Part shown: positions 1 through 10,993 of the stretch, piece by piece | Numbering within the stretch: position 1 is the stretch's first letter | Layout of the letters: every line of letters starts with the position of its first letter | Assembly (NCBI RefSeq): GCF_023898315.1 | Contig: NC_064619.1 | Location: forward strand, 346,900,650-346,964,649 | Direction of reading: 5' to 3' | Length of the DNA stretch: 64,000 nt | DNA from: Schistocerca nitens | Taxonomy: Eukaryota; Arthropoda; Insecta; Orthoptera; Acrididae | Notes under the pieces: model-generated | Seen by the model: the letters and a program-made list of their open reading frames with translations, nothing else | Told to the model about the DNA's origin: nothing | Databases searched by the model: none | Made by a program: the position numbers and the translations under genes

Positions 1-303
1 AGCTTGCAATTTTACATTTCTGAACATTTAAACCTAGTGGCCAATCTTATCAAGCGGCACACGACCCGCCATCACAGTTTTACTTCTGCCAACATCTCTT
101 TCCTACCTTCTAATCATCACAGCAATTCTCCTGCATTCCATAGCTACACGCTTGCTTAGCTGTTTTCAAACAGTAATTAATTATGCATAACCACATCGTC
201 TTCGAAAATCGGTGGTTAATACTACCTGCAGGTTCATTAATAATGAACGTTAATAACAGAAGTACCAATGCTTCCTGGGCCACTCCTGAAGTTTCATAAA
301 AAC
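1..303. other. Unassigned AT-rich stretch
   Basis: I see no gene, tRNA or recognisable repeat here. Short open frames lack domain signatures and have AT-rich, low-complexity composition. Confidence 0.5.
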
Positions 304-487
304 AAATGGCTCCAAGCACTATGGCACTTAACATCTGAGGTCATCAGGCCCCCAGAACTTAGAACTACTTAAACCTAACTAACCTAAGGACATCACACAC
401 ATCCATGCCTGAGGCAGGATTCGAACCTGCGACCGTAGCTCGGTTCCAAACTGAAGTGCCTAGAACCGGGTGGCCACTCCGGCCGGC
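304..487 (-). mobile_element. SINE family A (Ser/Leu-tRNA-like head), minus strand
   Basis: Read on the minus strand, the copy starts with GCCGGCC and a tRNA-like A box, has the B box GGTTCGAATCC and CTCAGGCATGGATG, and ends in the family tail (TTAGGTTAGTTAGG, TAAGTAGTTCTAAG, then the sequence ending in CCATTTG). The head has a class-II-like long variable region, so it resembles Ser/Leu tRNA. This copy is slightly degraded in the head (part of the anticodon region is lost). It is a non-autonomous retroposon, so any short open frame across it is meaningless. Confidence 0.9.
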
Positions 488-2033
488 AAGGGGATCCAGT
501 CCGCATGCGTAGAGGCAGATGGGAAACCATCTTAAAGATCATCCACAGACTGGCCGGCACACCGGATCTCGACACGCCTTCCCGCCCGGAAAGCAGTGCG
601 TTAGACCGCATGGCTTACCGGGCGAGCGTTCGTGGTCATTGGTAGGAAATTTTTAAATGCAACTGAGAGGTGCTTTTTTATATAGGACAGCGATCCTAAA
701 ATTGATGCAAGTAGAGGATCGCCAAAGATCCAATAGATTTTTTTATGATAATGTGTTAGAGTACGAATGGGCCTAAGGAAAGCTTAAATTTGGAATATAT
801 TTTCGCTGCTTGCAACTGTCAAATACCCAAATATCGTAACTTTTGAATTTATACTGGAAGCTGCAAAATATTTTTACTTAAATTTTCCTATTAACAATTT
901 CTTTCCGTGATGACTAGGCATGACTCTTACGTAAAATTGACGTCTCTAAATAGAAATTACCTTTTTGCATAAAATAAAACGGATGCAGCTATGATCTGGA
1001 CAAAACATTTAATTAGCTACTGGACTGTAAATCAAGCTTCACTTTTTGGAGTAATTTTGATTGAAATATCATTATCGTAAAGTAATTATATACTTCAGTA
1101 AAAACTTAAGAAATCTCGAAAGAAGGGCCACTGCGTCTATCATAAAAAAACAAAAAAAACAAAAAACACCAAATTACTTAAGGTTCTTCAAGTCCGTCTA
1201 TACATCTGTTAGAAATGCGTAATTATTTTAAGTTCTACTTTTTTTTCTTTTTTGATGACTTAAATCATCGTCGTTGCGTTTCGTCTGTTTACTGCATAGC
1301 TCTGAAGCGTCAACTCCACGCAAATTTGTGAGGTAAGCTTGCCTTCGCGGCCCGTTTTCACGTTCACTTGTAGTACTACTCATTTAAAGACGTAAGATGT
1401 AACTCGGTATTGCATCAAACATAAATTTGTGATATACCGCACGTCGTAGCAAACTCACTCACAAAGATTACCTGCCTCTGCCCTTCAAAAATGAGATAGA
1501 ATAAACTTTTTTAAGCTATAAATCTTTCGATTGTTTTTGCCTCTCCTACTTTATACTAACATTTGACCTCTACGTAACTGCCACATGCAACATTCTCTAC
1601 AACCTAGTTTGAATAGGCCAACCTTTGCTTGCTCCTACTATTTCTCGTCTCTATTTCTTCTTCCACTGCCGAGCTCCATATTCGTGGATGTAACACATTT
1701 CTCTGTAACCTGTTACTTCTTCCGTAATTGGTTTTCATAGACCCCTTATTTACTCTCCTTATTACATCTTCTTTTCGTATTGTATCTGTTTTTAATGCTC
1801 AACATTCTTTTATGTAGCACTAGTTTTCAAACTCTTTCAGTTTTCTCTTCTCCTACTCTCCTGCGGCCCACATTCAATTTTTATATAGTGCTGCGCTCCA
1901 GATGTACACTTGCAGAAACTTCTTCCTTATGTGCATACGCCGTGCGGTGACAAAAATAATTGCTTATAAATATGCGCATGGTGGGAGCGTCACGTACACA
2001 GGGAGTCATTTCTACTAAGGTGATTCATGTGAA
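488..2033. other. AT-rich non-coding stretch, possible LINE trace
   Basis: Mostly AT-rich sequence without supported genes. On the minus strand about 1560-1945 gives a broken peptide with charged runs (for example IRKEDVIRRVN) that could be the C-terminal part of an old LINE ORF. I could not anchor it to a catalytic motif, so I leave it unassigned. Confidence 0.4.
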
Positions 2034-3394
2034 AAGTTTTCCGACGCGATTATGGTCGCGCGACGACAATTAACGGGCTGTGAACGCGGAACGGCAGTTG
2101 GAGCTAGACGCATTTCCAGTTCGGAAATTATTAGAAAATTCATTATTCCAAGATACGCAGTGTTCCGAGAATACCAAATTTCAGGCATTCCGTCTTATCA
2201 TGGACAACGCAGTGGCCGACGACCTTCACTCAACGGCCGAGAACGGCGGCATTTGCATAAAGTCGTCAGTGTTAACAGACAAAAAACACTGAGAACTCAA
2301 TAAGGGACCTACGACGAATGTACCCGTTGGGACAAAACAAATAAACACAGTCCCAACAGGCTTTTAAGGCCCAACGGTACCGACCGGCTGTCGTGTCATC
2401 CTCAACGCTTAGGCGTCACCGGATGGAAATACAGAGTAGTATATGGTCAGCGTACCGCTCTCCCGGCCGTTGTCAGTTTTCGTGACCGCTACCGCTACTT
2501 TTCAATCAAGTAACTCCTGAAATGGCATCACAAGGGCTGAGTGCACATCGCTTGCCAACAACAACAGTCGACAGACCCAGCGGTGACCCATCAACGTGTC
2601 AGCCAAGCCCGACAGTGCTTATCTTCGGTAATGTGATGGCAACCCATGTTACCACAACCGTTGGCGTTGTACCCTTTGGAACAGTACGGCGAAATGTGGC
2701 GTTAATGGGCTACGTCAGACCCTTTGCTAAAAGCACGACCGTAGCAGTTGGCCCCTAGACGACTGGAAAACTGTGGCCTGGTCGGAATAGTCTCACTTTC
2801 ACTTGGTAAAAGCTGATGGTATGATTAGACTGCGGAGCGGGCCACATGAAGTCATAGGACCAAGTTGTTAGCAGGGCACTGTGCAAGCTATTGGTGACTT
2901 CGTAATGCTATGTTTACATGGAAGTAATCGGCTCCTCTAGTATAAATGAACCGACCATTGACTGGAAATTGTTATGCTCGCCTAACTGGAGACCATTTGC
3001 TGCAATTCATGGCTTTCATGTTCCCAAACAAGGACGCAATATCTATGAATGACAATGTACCATGTCACTGGTCTACAATGGCCCGAGACTGGTTTGGAGA
3101 ACATTCTGGATAAATCAAGTAAATATATAGCCATCTACATTCCCCGGCATAAATCTCATTGAAGATTTATGGGTCATAATCGAGAGGTCAATTCGTGCAC
3201 GAAATCCTGTACTGGCAATAACCTCTAAATTAAGGACCGATATGGATGCAGCATGACTCAATAATTATGCAGGAAACTTTCAACGACTTGTTGAGTCCAT
3301 GCCACATCGAGTTTCTGCACTACGCCGGCATAAGGAGGTCCAACAGGACATTATGTGTTATCCCATGACTTTTGTCACCTCAGTGTATGTCTGA
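2034..3394 (+). mobile_element. Decayed Tc1-like DNA transposon
   Basis: The plus strand carries scattered pieces of a Tc1-type transposase in shifting frames. Near 2790-2830 a SxxSxFHLVKADG-like segment corresponds to the first catalytic Asp region. Around 3130-3180 there is a YIPRHKSH-like remnant of the SPDxNxIE block, followed by the C-terminal block ending RLVESMPHRVSALRRHKE (about 3280-3345). Many stops and frameshifts interrupt it. The closing peptide resembles that of the neighbouring element at 3631-5322. TIRs were not identified, so the borders are approximate. It cannot encode a working transposase. Confidence 0.7.
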
Positions 3395-3868
3395 TATAAG
3401 TGAAGATCCTTGATTCGGGGTCTCCGATACAGCCTTTCCTTCTCTCTACTAGGTCGTTGCCAGTTTTGGCCTTCAGCAAGTAGCTAATATCTTTTCTACT
3501 ATTATTCTTCATCTTGCTATTTCTTTTCTACTTCAACCATATTCAGTAGTATATATGGAATCCACTCCTCTCAACATATCCTCCTAGTAGATGGATGGTC
3601 CACTTCGTCTCGACACATTGGCACTGATACACACTGAAGCGCGAAAGAAACTGGTACAGGCATGCGTATTGAAATACAGAGATATGTAAAGGCAAAATAC
3701 GGCTAGTCGGTCGGTAACGCCTGTATAAGACAAAAAATGTCTGGCGCAGTTGTTAGATCGATTACTGTTGCTACAACGGCAGATTATCGTGATTTAAGTG
3801 AGTTTGAACGTGAAGTCATAGTCGGTGCACGAGCGATGGGACACAGCATCTCCGAGGTAGCGATGAAA

Positions 3869-3878
3869 TAGGGATTTT
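3869..3878 (+). repeat. Target-site duplication, left (TAGGGATTTT)
   Basis: This 10-base word recurs at 4417-4426 directly after the inserted composite. Removing 3879-4426 rejoins the host Tc1-like sequence (...GATGAAATAGGGATTTTCTCG...). Confidence 0.85.
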
Positions 3879-4416
3879 GAAACTTCCTGGCAGATTAAAA
3901 CTGTGTGCCGGACCTAGACTTGAACTCGGGACCTTTGCCTTTCACGCGCAAGTGCTCTACCAACTGAGCTACCCAAGCACGACTCACGTCCCGTCCTCAC
4001 AGCTTTACTTCCGCCAGTACCTCGTCTCCCACCTACCAAACTTTGCAGAAGCTCTCCTGCGAACATTGCAGGACTAGCACTCCTGAAAGAAAAGATATTG
4101 CGGAGACATGGCCTAGCCACAGCTTGAGGCATGTTTCCAGAATGAGATTTTTACTCTGCAGCAGAGTGTGCGCTGATGTGAAGCTTCCCTCGCAGGAGAG
4201 CTCCTGCAAAGTTTGGAAGGTGGGAGACGAGGTACTGGCGGAAGTAAAGCTGTGAGGACGGGACGTGAGTAGTGCTTGGGTAGCTCAGTTGGTACAGCAC
4301 TTGTCCGCCAAAGGCAAAGGTCCTGAGTTCGAGTCTCGGTCCGGCACACAGTTTTAATCTGCCAGGAAGTTTCATATCACCGCACACTCCGCTGCAGAGT
4401 GAAAATCACATTCAAG
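3879..4416. mobile_element. Head-to-head composite of two tRNA-like SINE units
   Basis: Two related units lie in inverted orientation. The left unit reads on the minus strand: its ACTGTGTGCCGGACC end is at about 3900 and its inverted A box GAGCTACCCAAGC is at about 3965. The right unit (about 4136-4416) reads on the plus strand, with A box TAGCTCAGTTGGTA at 4281 and B box GAGTTCGAGTCTC at 4325. The right unit is also bounded by inverted copies of a ~45-base segment containing CTCTGCAGC and AGTGTGCGC. The arms can form a long hairpin. The insert is flanked by a 10-base duplication, so it moved as one piece. These are not functional tRNA genes. Confidence 0.8.
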
Positions 4417-4426
4417 TAGGGATTTT
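4417..4426 (+). repeat. Target-site duplication, right (TAGGGATTTT)
   Basis: Perfect partner of 3869-3878, marking the insertion of the tRNA-like composite into the older transposon. Confidence 0.85.
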
Positions 4427-5322
4427 CTCGTACGACCATTTCGTGAGAGTACCGTGAATATCAGGAATCCAGTACAACTTCATATCTCCAACATCGCTGC
4501 GGCTGGAAAAAGATGATGCAAGAACGGGACCAACGACAACTGAAGAGAATCATTCAATGTGACAGAAGTGCAACCCTTCCGCAGATTTCAATGCTGGGGC
4601 ATCAACAAGTCTCAGCATGCGAGCCATTCAGCGAAATAACATCAATATGGACTTTCGGAGTCGAAGACCCCCACATGCACCCTCGATGACTGCACTACAA
4701 AAAGCTTTACGACTCGCCTGGACCCGTCAACACCGACACTGGACTGTTGATGACGAGTCTCGTTTCAAATTGTATCTGGCGGATGGACGTGTGCGTGTAT
4801 GGCGTCATGAATCCATGGGCCCTGCTTGCCAGCAGAGGACTGCTCAAGATGGCGAAGGCGCTGTAATAGTGTGGGGCGTGTTCAGTTGGAGTGACGTGGG
4901 ACCCCTGAAATGTCTAGATACGACTCTGATAGGTGACACGTACGCAAGCACCCTGTCTGATCAGTTGCATCCATTCCTGTCCGTTATCATTTCCACGGAC
5001 TTGGGCAATTCCAGCAGGACACACGTCCAGAATTGCTACGGAGTGGCTCCAGGGACACTGCTCTGACTTTAAATACTGCCTCTGGCCACCAAACTATCCA
5101 GACATAAACATTTTTGAGTATATCTGGTACCTTGAAATGTGCTGTTCAGAAGAGATCTCTTACGGATTTATGGACAGTCCTGCAGGGTTCATGGTGTCAA
5201 TTCGCTCCAGCAGTAATTCAGACATTAGTTGAGTCCATGCCACATTGTGTTGCGGCACTTCTGCCTGCTCGCGGGGGCTCTACACGATATTAGGCGGGTG
5301 TACCAGTTTCTTTGGCTGTTAA

Positions 5323-6028
5323 GAATATGTTCCTCTTGCACTTGTATTTCATTTCCTAAACTGCTTTCATTTTTCAACTGTTTTTCGAGGTACAGTTTGA
5401 ACAATACTGATGGTAAGCTACACCCCTTGATACTTAGTAATATGGCTTGATCTGTCACTTTTGTTACCTCCATCTGGTTTCGTAGAAGTTTTAAATTATT
5501 CTTCTGTCAATGCACTTAAGTCCAGGGTCGTGACCATCGTATTCCGCTATTCGCTTTCGGGCCTTTTCCATAGGTCTACTGTTTTTAGCAGGTATTTCGC
5601 TTTTTCTTTTGCCTATTACTAAGTGCAGTTTCGAAATTGGTTTTGTTTTCGTTTCTTGAAACGTGTCATCTTTGTCATCGATTTCGCTTTGGCAGGCCGC
5701 TAGTCGGTTGTTCACCGCGGGTTCGGCTGTTTAAGTCTACAGTGTAGAGGCAACAGCCCTTATTGTGTGGGCTGTCGGTTACGGTTACAACACGGTCATA
5801 AGGTTGGCTATTACTTGGTGCGCTCGCTCACTGCGCGTCGTATTGATGGAGTGCTGCGGCCGGTGACGGTGGAAAGGTTTTGAGTTCCGGCACGAGGCGT
5901 GGTGTTTGGCTTTTCTCGCCACGCAGTGTATGATGAGAAGAAGAGCTTGCCGCAACGTCGCCTGGCATTAACCGTTCGCCTGGACATATGGTGTGTGTTT
6001 GTTGTAAACAGGTGCAATTGTGTATATA
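5323..6028. other. Unassigned stretch between two Tc1-like elements
   Basis: No gene is supported. Open frames of 70-95 codons occur on both strands without a recognisable domain. About 5740-6000 is somewhat GC-richer than its surroundings. Confidence 0.45.
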
Positions 6029-6030
6029 TA

Positions 6031-7452
6031 CACTCCTGGAAATTGAAATAAGAACACCGTGAATTCATTGTCCCAGGAAGGGGAAACTTTATTGACACAT
6101 TCCTGGGGTCAGATACATCACATGATCACACTGACAGAACCACAGGCACATAGACACAGGCAACAGAACATGCACAATGTCGGCACTAGTACAGTGTATA
6201 TCGACCTTTCGCAGCAATGCAGGCTGCTATTCTCCCATGGAGACGATCGTAGAGATGCTGGATGTAGTCCTGTGGAACGGCTTGCCATGCCATTTCCACC
6301 TGGCGCCTCAGTTGGACCAGCGTTCGTGCTGGACGTGCAGACCGCGTGAGACGACGCTTCATCCAGTCCCAAACATGCTCAATGGGGGACAGATCCGGAG
6401 ATCTTGCTGGCCAGGGTAGTTGACTTACACCTTCTAGAGCACGTTGGGTGGCACGGGATACATGCGGACGTGCATTGTCCTGTTGGAACAGCAAGTTCCC
6501 TAGCCGGTCTAGGAATGGTAGAACGATGGGTTCGATGACGGTTTGGATGTACCGTGCACTATTCAGTGTCCCCTCGACGATCACCAGTGGTGTACGGCCA
6601 GTGTAGGAGATCGCTCCCCACACCATGATGCCGGGTGTTGGCCCTGTGTGCCTCGGTCGTATGCAGTCCTGATTGTGGCGCTCACCTGCACGGCGCCAAA
6701 CACGCATACGACCATCACTGGCACCAAGGCAGAAGCGACTCTCATCGCTGAAGACGACACGTCTCCATTCGTCCCTCCATTCACGCCTGTCGCGACACCA
6801 CTGGAGGCGGGCTGCACGATGTTGGGGCGTGAGCGGAAGACGGCCTAACGGTGTGCGGGACCGTAGCCCAGCTTCATGGAGACGGTTGCGAATGGTCCTC
6901 GCCGATACCCCTGGAGCAACAGTGTCCCTAATTTGCTGGGAAGTGGCGGTGCGGTCCCCTACGGCACTGCGTAGGATCCTACGGTCTTGGCGTGCATCCG
7001 TGCGTCGCTGCGGTCCGGTCCCAGGTCGACGGGCACGTGCACCTTCCGCCGACCACTGGCGACAACATCGATGTACTGTGGAGACCTCACGCCCCACGTG
7101 TTGAGCAATTCGGCGGTACGTCCACCGGGCCTCCCGCATGCCCACTATACGCCCTCGCTCAAAGTCCGTCAACTGCACATACGGTTCACGTCCACGGTGT
7201 CGCGGCATGCTACCAGTGTTAAAGACTGCGATGGAGCTCCGTATGCCACGGCAAACTGGCTGACACTGACGGCGGCGGTGCACAAATGCTGCACAGCTAG
7301 CGCCATTCGACGGCCAACACCGCGGTTCCTGGTGTGTCCGCTGTGCCGTGCGTGTGATCATTGCTTGTACAACCCTCTCTCAGTGTCCGGAGCAAGTGTG
7401 GTGGGTCTGACACACCGGTGTCAATGTGTTCTTTTTTCCATTTCCAGGAGTG
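6031..7452 (-). mobile_element. Structurally intact Tc1-like transposon
   Basis: The left end begins CACTCCTGGAAATTGAAATA and the right end reads CCATTTCCAGGAGTG, giving near-matching TIRs with outer ends identical over about 14 bases. Both ends abut TA (6029-6030 and 7453-7454) inside short TATATATA runs, the expected Tc1/mariner target duplication. The element is 1422 bases long, with one minus-strand transposase frame occupying most of the interior. The extended left-end sequence (ACACCG) and right-end sequence (CACCGGTGTC) diverge inward. Intact ends and an open frame suggest recent activity. Confidence 0.93.
6186..7208 (-). CDS. Tc1-like transposase, complete open frame
   Basis: The transposase cuts and pastes its own element by binding the TIRs and using a metal-dependent DDE centre. 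The frame is open from an ATG at 7361, but I prefer the ATG at 7208 (MPRHRGREPYVQLTDFERG), giving 340 residues, the usual Tc1 size. The 51 upstream residues look like translated TIR-side DNA. Visible order: N-terminal HTH (TDFERGRIVGMREA, about 14-28), a second HTH/GRPR-like linker (RRPGTGPQRRT, about 60-70), then the catalytic core with Asp in FSDESRF (155), Asp in FQQDNARPH (244) and Glu in SPDLSPIEHVW (277). I count 32 residues between the second Asp and the Glu, two fewer than in classical Tc1. No stop or frameshift is present. It is transcribed from within the transposon and has no link to neighbouring features. Confidence 0.92.
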   Translation of the reverse strand: MPRHRGREPYVQLTDFERGRIVGMREARWTYRRIAQHVGREVSTVHRCCRQWSAEGARARRPGTGPQRRTDARQDRRILRSAVGDRTATSQQIRDTVAPGVSARTIRNRLHEAGLRSRTPLGRLPLTPQHRAARLQWCRDRREWRDEWRRVVFSDESRFCLGASDGRMRVWRRAGERHNQDCIRPRHTGPTPGIMVWGAISYTGRTPLVIVEGTLNSARYIQTVIEPIVLPFLDRLGNLLFQQDNARPHVSRATQRALEGVSQLPWPARSPDLSPIEHVWDWMKRRLTRSARPARTLVQLRRQVEMAWQAVPQDYIQHLYDRLHGRIAACIAAKGRYTLY

Positions 7453-7522
7453 TATATATATTTGTTAATGGTTAACTAATGTTGTCTTCAGTGGCGAGTC
7501 TGATATGTCAAAAGCCGACCGA

Positions 7523-7579
7523 AGGGACTTATGACTTCACATGTTAAGTCCCGTATTGCTCAGAGCTATCTCAACCATT
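7523..7579 (+). mobile_element. Relic of SINE family A tail
   Basis: The stretch matches the SINE tail at low identity: GGGACTTATGAC, TGTTAAGTCCC, TTGCTCAGAGC and CAACCATTTGAA occur in the right order and spacing. The tRNA-like head is not recognisable upstream. Confidence 0.6.
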
Positions 7580-10500
7580 TGAAGAACCTGCCCCCATATA
7601 AAATGTTGCAAGAACGCCTAATATCTCGAACTGATTATGGCTGAGGCCATAATTGAGACCAGGACAGTAAAGAAAAGGACGTCCTGAGTAAAAGTAGGAG
7701 AGATGCTGAGAGGGCATGCAAGTTTAAAGATTTTCTGAAGTTACTGTCAGAAGTGAGATCTGAAAGAGCAATAATGATGGACGCTTGCGTTCAGACTGAG
7801 CCAGTGGCTCAAGCTCCTCCAGTCGTCTCCCCCTCCCGCAACTGGGGGCACAACCAGACAGAGGAAGCCGAGAGACATTTGGGACGACCAATGGTAGTGA
7901 GCTGGCCAGTAGTAATTCAGGGCAGCGAAATATTAGACAACCGCTCGCGAGCAGGCACAATCACCGGTACACTACCTGAGCACATGGAACAGCTACAGCA
8001 ACGAATTTAAGATAGCACTGTAAGCAGCACGATGCCAATACAGGAAGCGCCGCAAGTGAGAGCTCCGGGAGCAGACACAAGAAGTGTGTACCCCAATTTA
8101 GAGCACGCTAGGCAGTTGTCGCGCTTGGAGCAGCCGGCTGTCCTGACGACTGCCCTAAGACATGTAGTTTGCGTAGGACATAAGTATGGTAGAAAGGTCA
8201 CCTTCTCGATAATGGAGGCTGTGGACAGAATACAGTAAAAGTCGATGAATCTCCCCACTGACTTCAGAGTCCTGCGTAACCTTGTTAAAATGTTTTTGAA
8301 AGAAGAGACGAAAGATTCAGCTTAGATTAAATTTATATACAGCCCATACTAGCTAATGGACGCACTGCGCTAGAATGGAGAAAGAACTAGCCTGAGTGCA
8401 ATGTACATTCTTATTTCCCATAGTACATTCTTATTTCCCCCGAAATAAACATTGGAAAAATAAATACACACAATAGTTTGTTTGGTGTTGCAGGAACTGC
8501 GAAGGGTGGTGGAGGAGTGGAGGCTGGATGTGATCTGCCTGCAGGAGTCACACTCCCAAGCTGGGCAAATCTCCTTTATGGCTGCCACCTGGCAGGTAAT
8601 AAGCTTTGGGGATGAGCTAAAAGCAGCACTAATTGTAGTTAATAGGGCATTACGTGTCACAGTCCTGTAACTGCAACATCTTCGAGCTTCAGTCACCTGC
8701 TAGACTCGTCTACATAGTAAATAAGTACTTCCAATATGGATGTAATTTTGAAGATCACCTAGATCACGTCACACGAGTCGCCACGGCGTTTCAGGGTCGC
8801 AAGGTTATTACAACATCTGGCATGAATGCTAAATCCCGCCTATGGTTCTGTGGTACTCAAGATGCAAATGGTGAGAGAGGTGAAGAACTAATAATGGCCT
8901 CACAAGTAGTTGTTGCAAATAGACCAGGGAATCTCGCCACATATAAGGGTGGAGGTGGAGCTGGAACCATAATAGATGTAACTCTATCGAAGACCAGTGT
9001 CATTGGCAATATTAGAAATTGGAGAGTTCTTCCACACTTCACAAGTGACCACAACCTGATCGTGTTCATCCTAAGTGATGAGGAGTGCCGCTGGGGCGTG
9101 GGGTGGGAGGTTCAATTCAACTTAAATAAAACTATTTTGGAACGCCTTGCTCTGGAGGGTGAAGTTCCTCCATTGCCAGACGGTGACAAAAATGTGGATA
9201 GATGCACCGAGGATTTCATGGGATCAGTAGTTGTAGCGGTGGACGCTGCTGTACTATTCAGGAGGAGAGCCGTTACGGCCTATTCATTCCCATGGTCTTC
9301 CGACCTCGCACGTGTGCGTCCGTCTGTAACAAGGACGAGGAGGTACTACCAGGAAGCGTCGTCTGGCAGGAAAAGCAGTTACGGCTACACGGGTATCGTG
9401 AACCTAAATAGTTGTTCAAGAAGGAAGGAAATAAGAATCAAGAGACGGGAAAAATATGTGCTGCATCAGTGACCATTGCGGAGTCCCCTAGAAGCTGGTC
9501 AGGAAAACAATAAGATCTCCCAGGGTTCTGTCGACCATCAGGAACGGCGGCCGCCTGACAGAGTCCTAGCAGGAGACTGGTGAGGTCCTCCTTCGGACTG
9601 CTGCCAGATGATGACGATCATGAGGACACGGAAATGCAGCGTCAAATTCGCAGGGATGATCTTGCTGAGCACACCAACAACACCGTGGTGTACCCCTTCT
9701 CTGAGGAAAAGGGGGAAGTCCCGGGGCCAGACGGTATTGTAGCGGAGGTGCTGCAGTTCCTCGCCCCCAGCACCTCCCACTACGCTTTATAACGAATGTC
9801 TGAGGCTTGACAAAATTTCCGAAAATGTTGAAGAAGGCAAATGTTGTTATCAAAATGAAGGGAAAAGATCCAATGGAGGTCAAGTCCTATAGGCTAATAT
9901 GTCTTATAGATGTTTTGGGGGGTTTGCTGCGTCGATGAGGCTATGTCCTCTAGACATTAGAATCCGAGAATAGACAGCAGCAGCATGGAACTGGGTAACG
10001 AAGGGAAAAATTTAAAAGACTATGGAGATTATTGGGGTACGGGTGTGAGATAAATTTGCAATCAGAAGAAAAAGGGAGGAATTGTGGCAGGAGTCATGGG
10101 AAAATGGAGAAACGGGGCGAAGGGTTTTTCAACTGTTGCCTGACGTTAGGGAAAGGTCACAGAAGGGCTACTTTAAGTCGAGTAGGAGTCTGCTGCACTT
10201 CCTTACAGGGAATGGACCATATCCGACATATTTATGTCGTTTTTGTAAACGGGCTACACCCGTGTGTGGCTGTGGCGCTGAAGAAGGCACTCCTGATCAC
10301 GTGATCTGTGAGTGCGTGGTATACAAAGACGTGGCAACCGGGCTACGACAACAACTACCTGACTGTGACACCTTTTCCTTGCTAAGACGAGACAATACCT
10401 TTAGATTCTCAACACCTTGGCAAACGAGGTATCACAAAAGAATTTTAAGGGAGTCTATAAGGGACCATAATGGTCGCTCAATGAAAAGAACCGACTCAGA

Positions 10501-10993
10501 TTGAGGTGCACCTGCCCAGTACCGCCTGGCGCGGAAAGGTCGATTGCCGTTACGGTCGAGATCCGCCGCGCTCCTAGATCAGGGAGGCAGGTGTATCACC
10601 AACATCGATTTGACCACAGCACTTATATAGTAGTTATTAGGTACTAGTAGTTCTACAATAGAATATAGACACTAATTAACAACTACAAACACGGTAGGGA
10701 CTGCAACGTGCTCAGGGATATGCCCACGGGAATTAGCTCAGTGGGAAGGCCAGCAACAGTGGGTTTATAAAATCTTTTGGCACACCTGTAAAGCTGCAGA
10801 AATTACATTTTTTTGTATTTTGTAGAGTAGAATAGCAAGCGTACTAACAGTGTCCATAGTAATAGTCACTAATGAATGCATCTAGCTGGAACTGTTGATG
10901 TATTAATTATAAGGCCCACTAATGAGTTTAGGTAGTGGGTTATGATGTATAATTAGTGTATTGTGTTGGAATAAAGATTTTAAAAAGTTCGTT
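7580..10993 (+). mobile_element. R1-type LINE, internally deleted
   Basis: Three coding blocks follow in order. About 7690-8240 is gag-like (RSERAIMMDACVQTEPVAQAP). About 8470-9160 is an APE-type endonuclease, with DVICLQESH near 8527, the GMNAKSRLWF block near 8818 and SDHNLIVF near 9043. About 10082-10504 is the C-terminal region with a Cys/His cluster (YLCRFCKRATPVCGCGAEEGTPDH). Between about 9800 and 10030 most of the reverse transcriptase is missing; only a trace (VPGPDGIVAEVLQFL) of its start remains. Stops and frameshifts (for example near 8655) occur throughout. A 3' UTR with AATAAAG at about 10970 closes the copy. The 5' border is uncertain. It is dead, since it lacks the polymerase core. 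Confidence 0.82.

Larger units (their letters stand above)
3631..5322 (+). mobile_element. Tc1-like transposon, split by a tRNA-like insertion
   Basis: The ends form imperfect TIRs: CACTGAAGCGCGAAAGAAAC at 3632 matches the reverse complement of the right end (CCAGTTTCTTTGGCTGTTAAG, near 5303-5322). The transposase begins near MSGAVVRSITV (3738), has an HTH region (SEFEREVIVGARAMGHSISEV), and continues after the insertion at 3879-4416. The first catalytic Asp lies in VDDESRFKLY (about 4750), followed by VIVWGVFSW. Deletions and frameshifts have removed the second Asp block, and the final Glu motif is degraded (NYPDINIFEYIW, Glu still visible at about 5117). This is an inactive copy. Confidence 0.85.

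Noticed and set aside
5811-6098. 95-codon minus-strand frame as a gene
   Set aside because: It overlaps the left end of the Tc1-like element and shows no domain.
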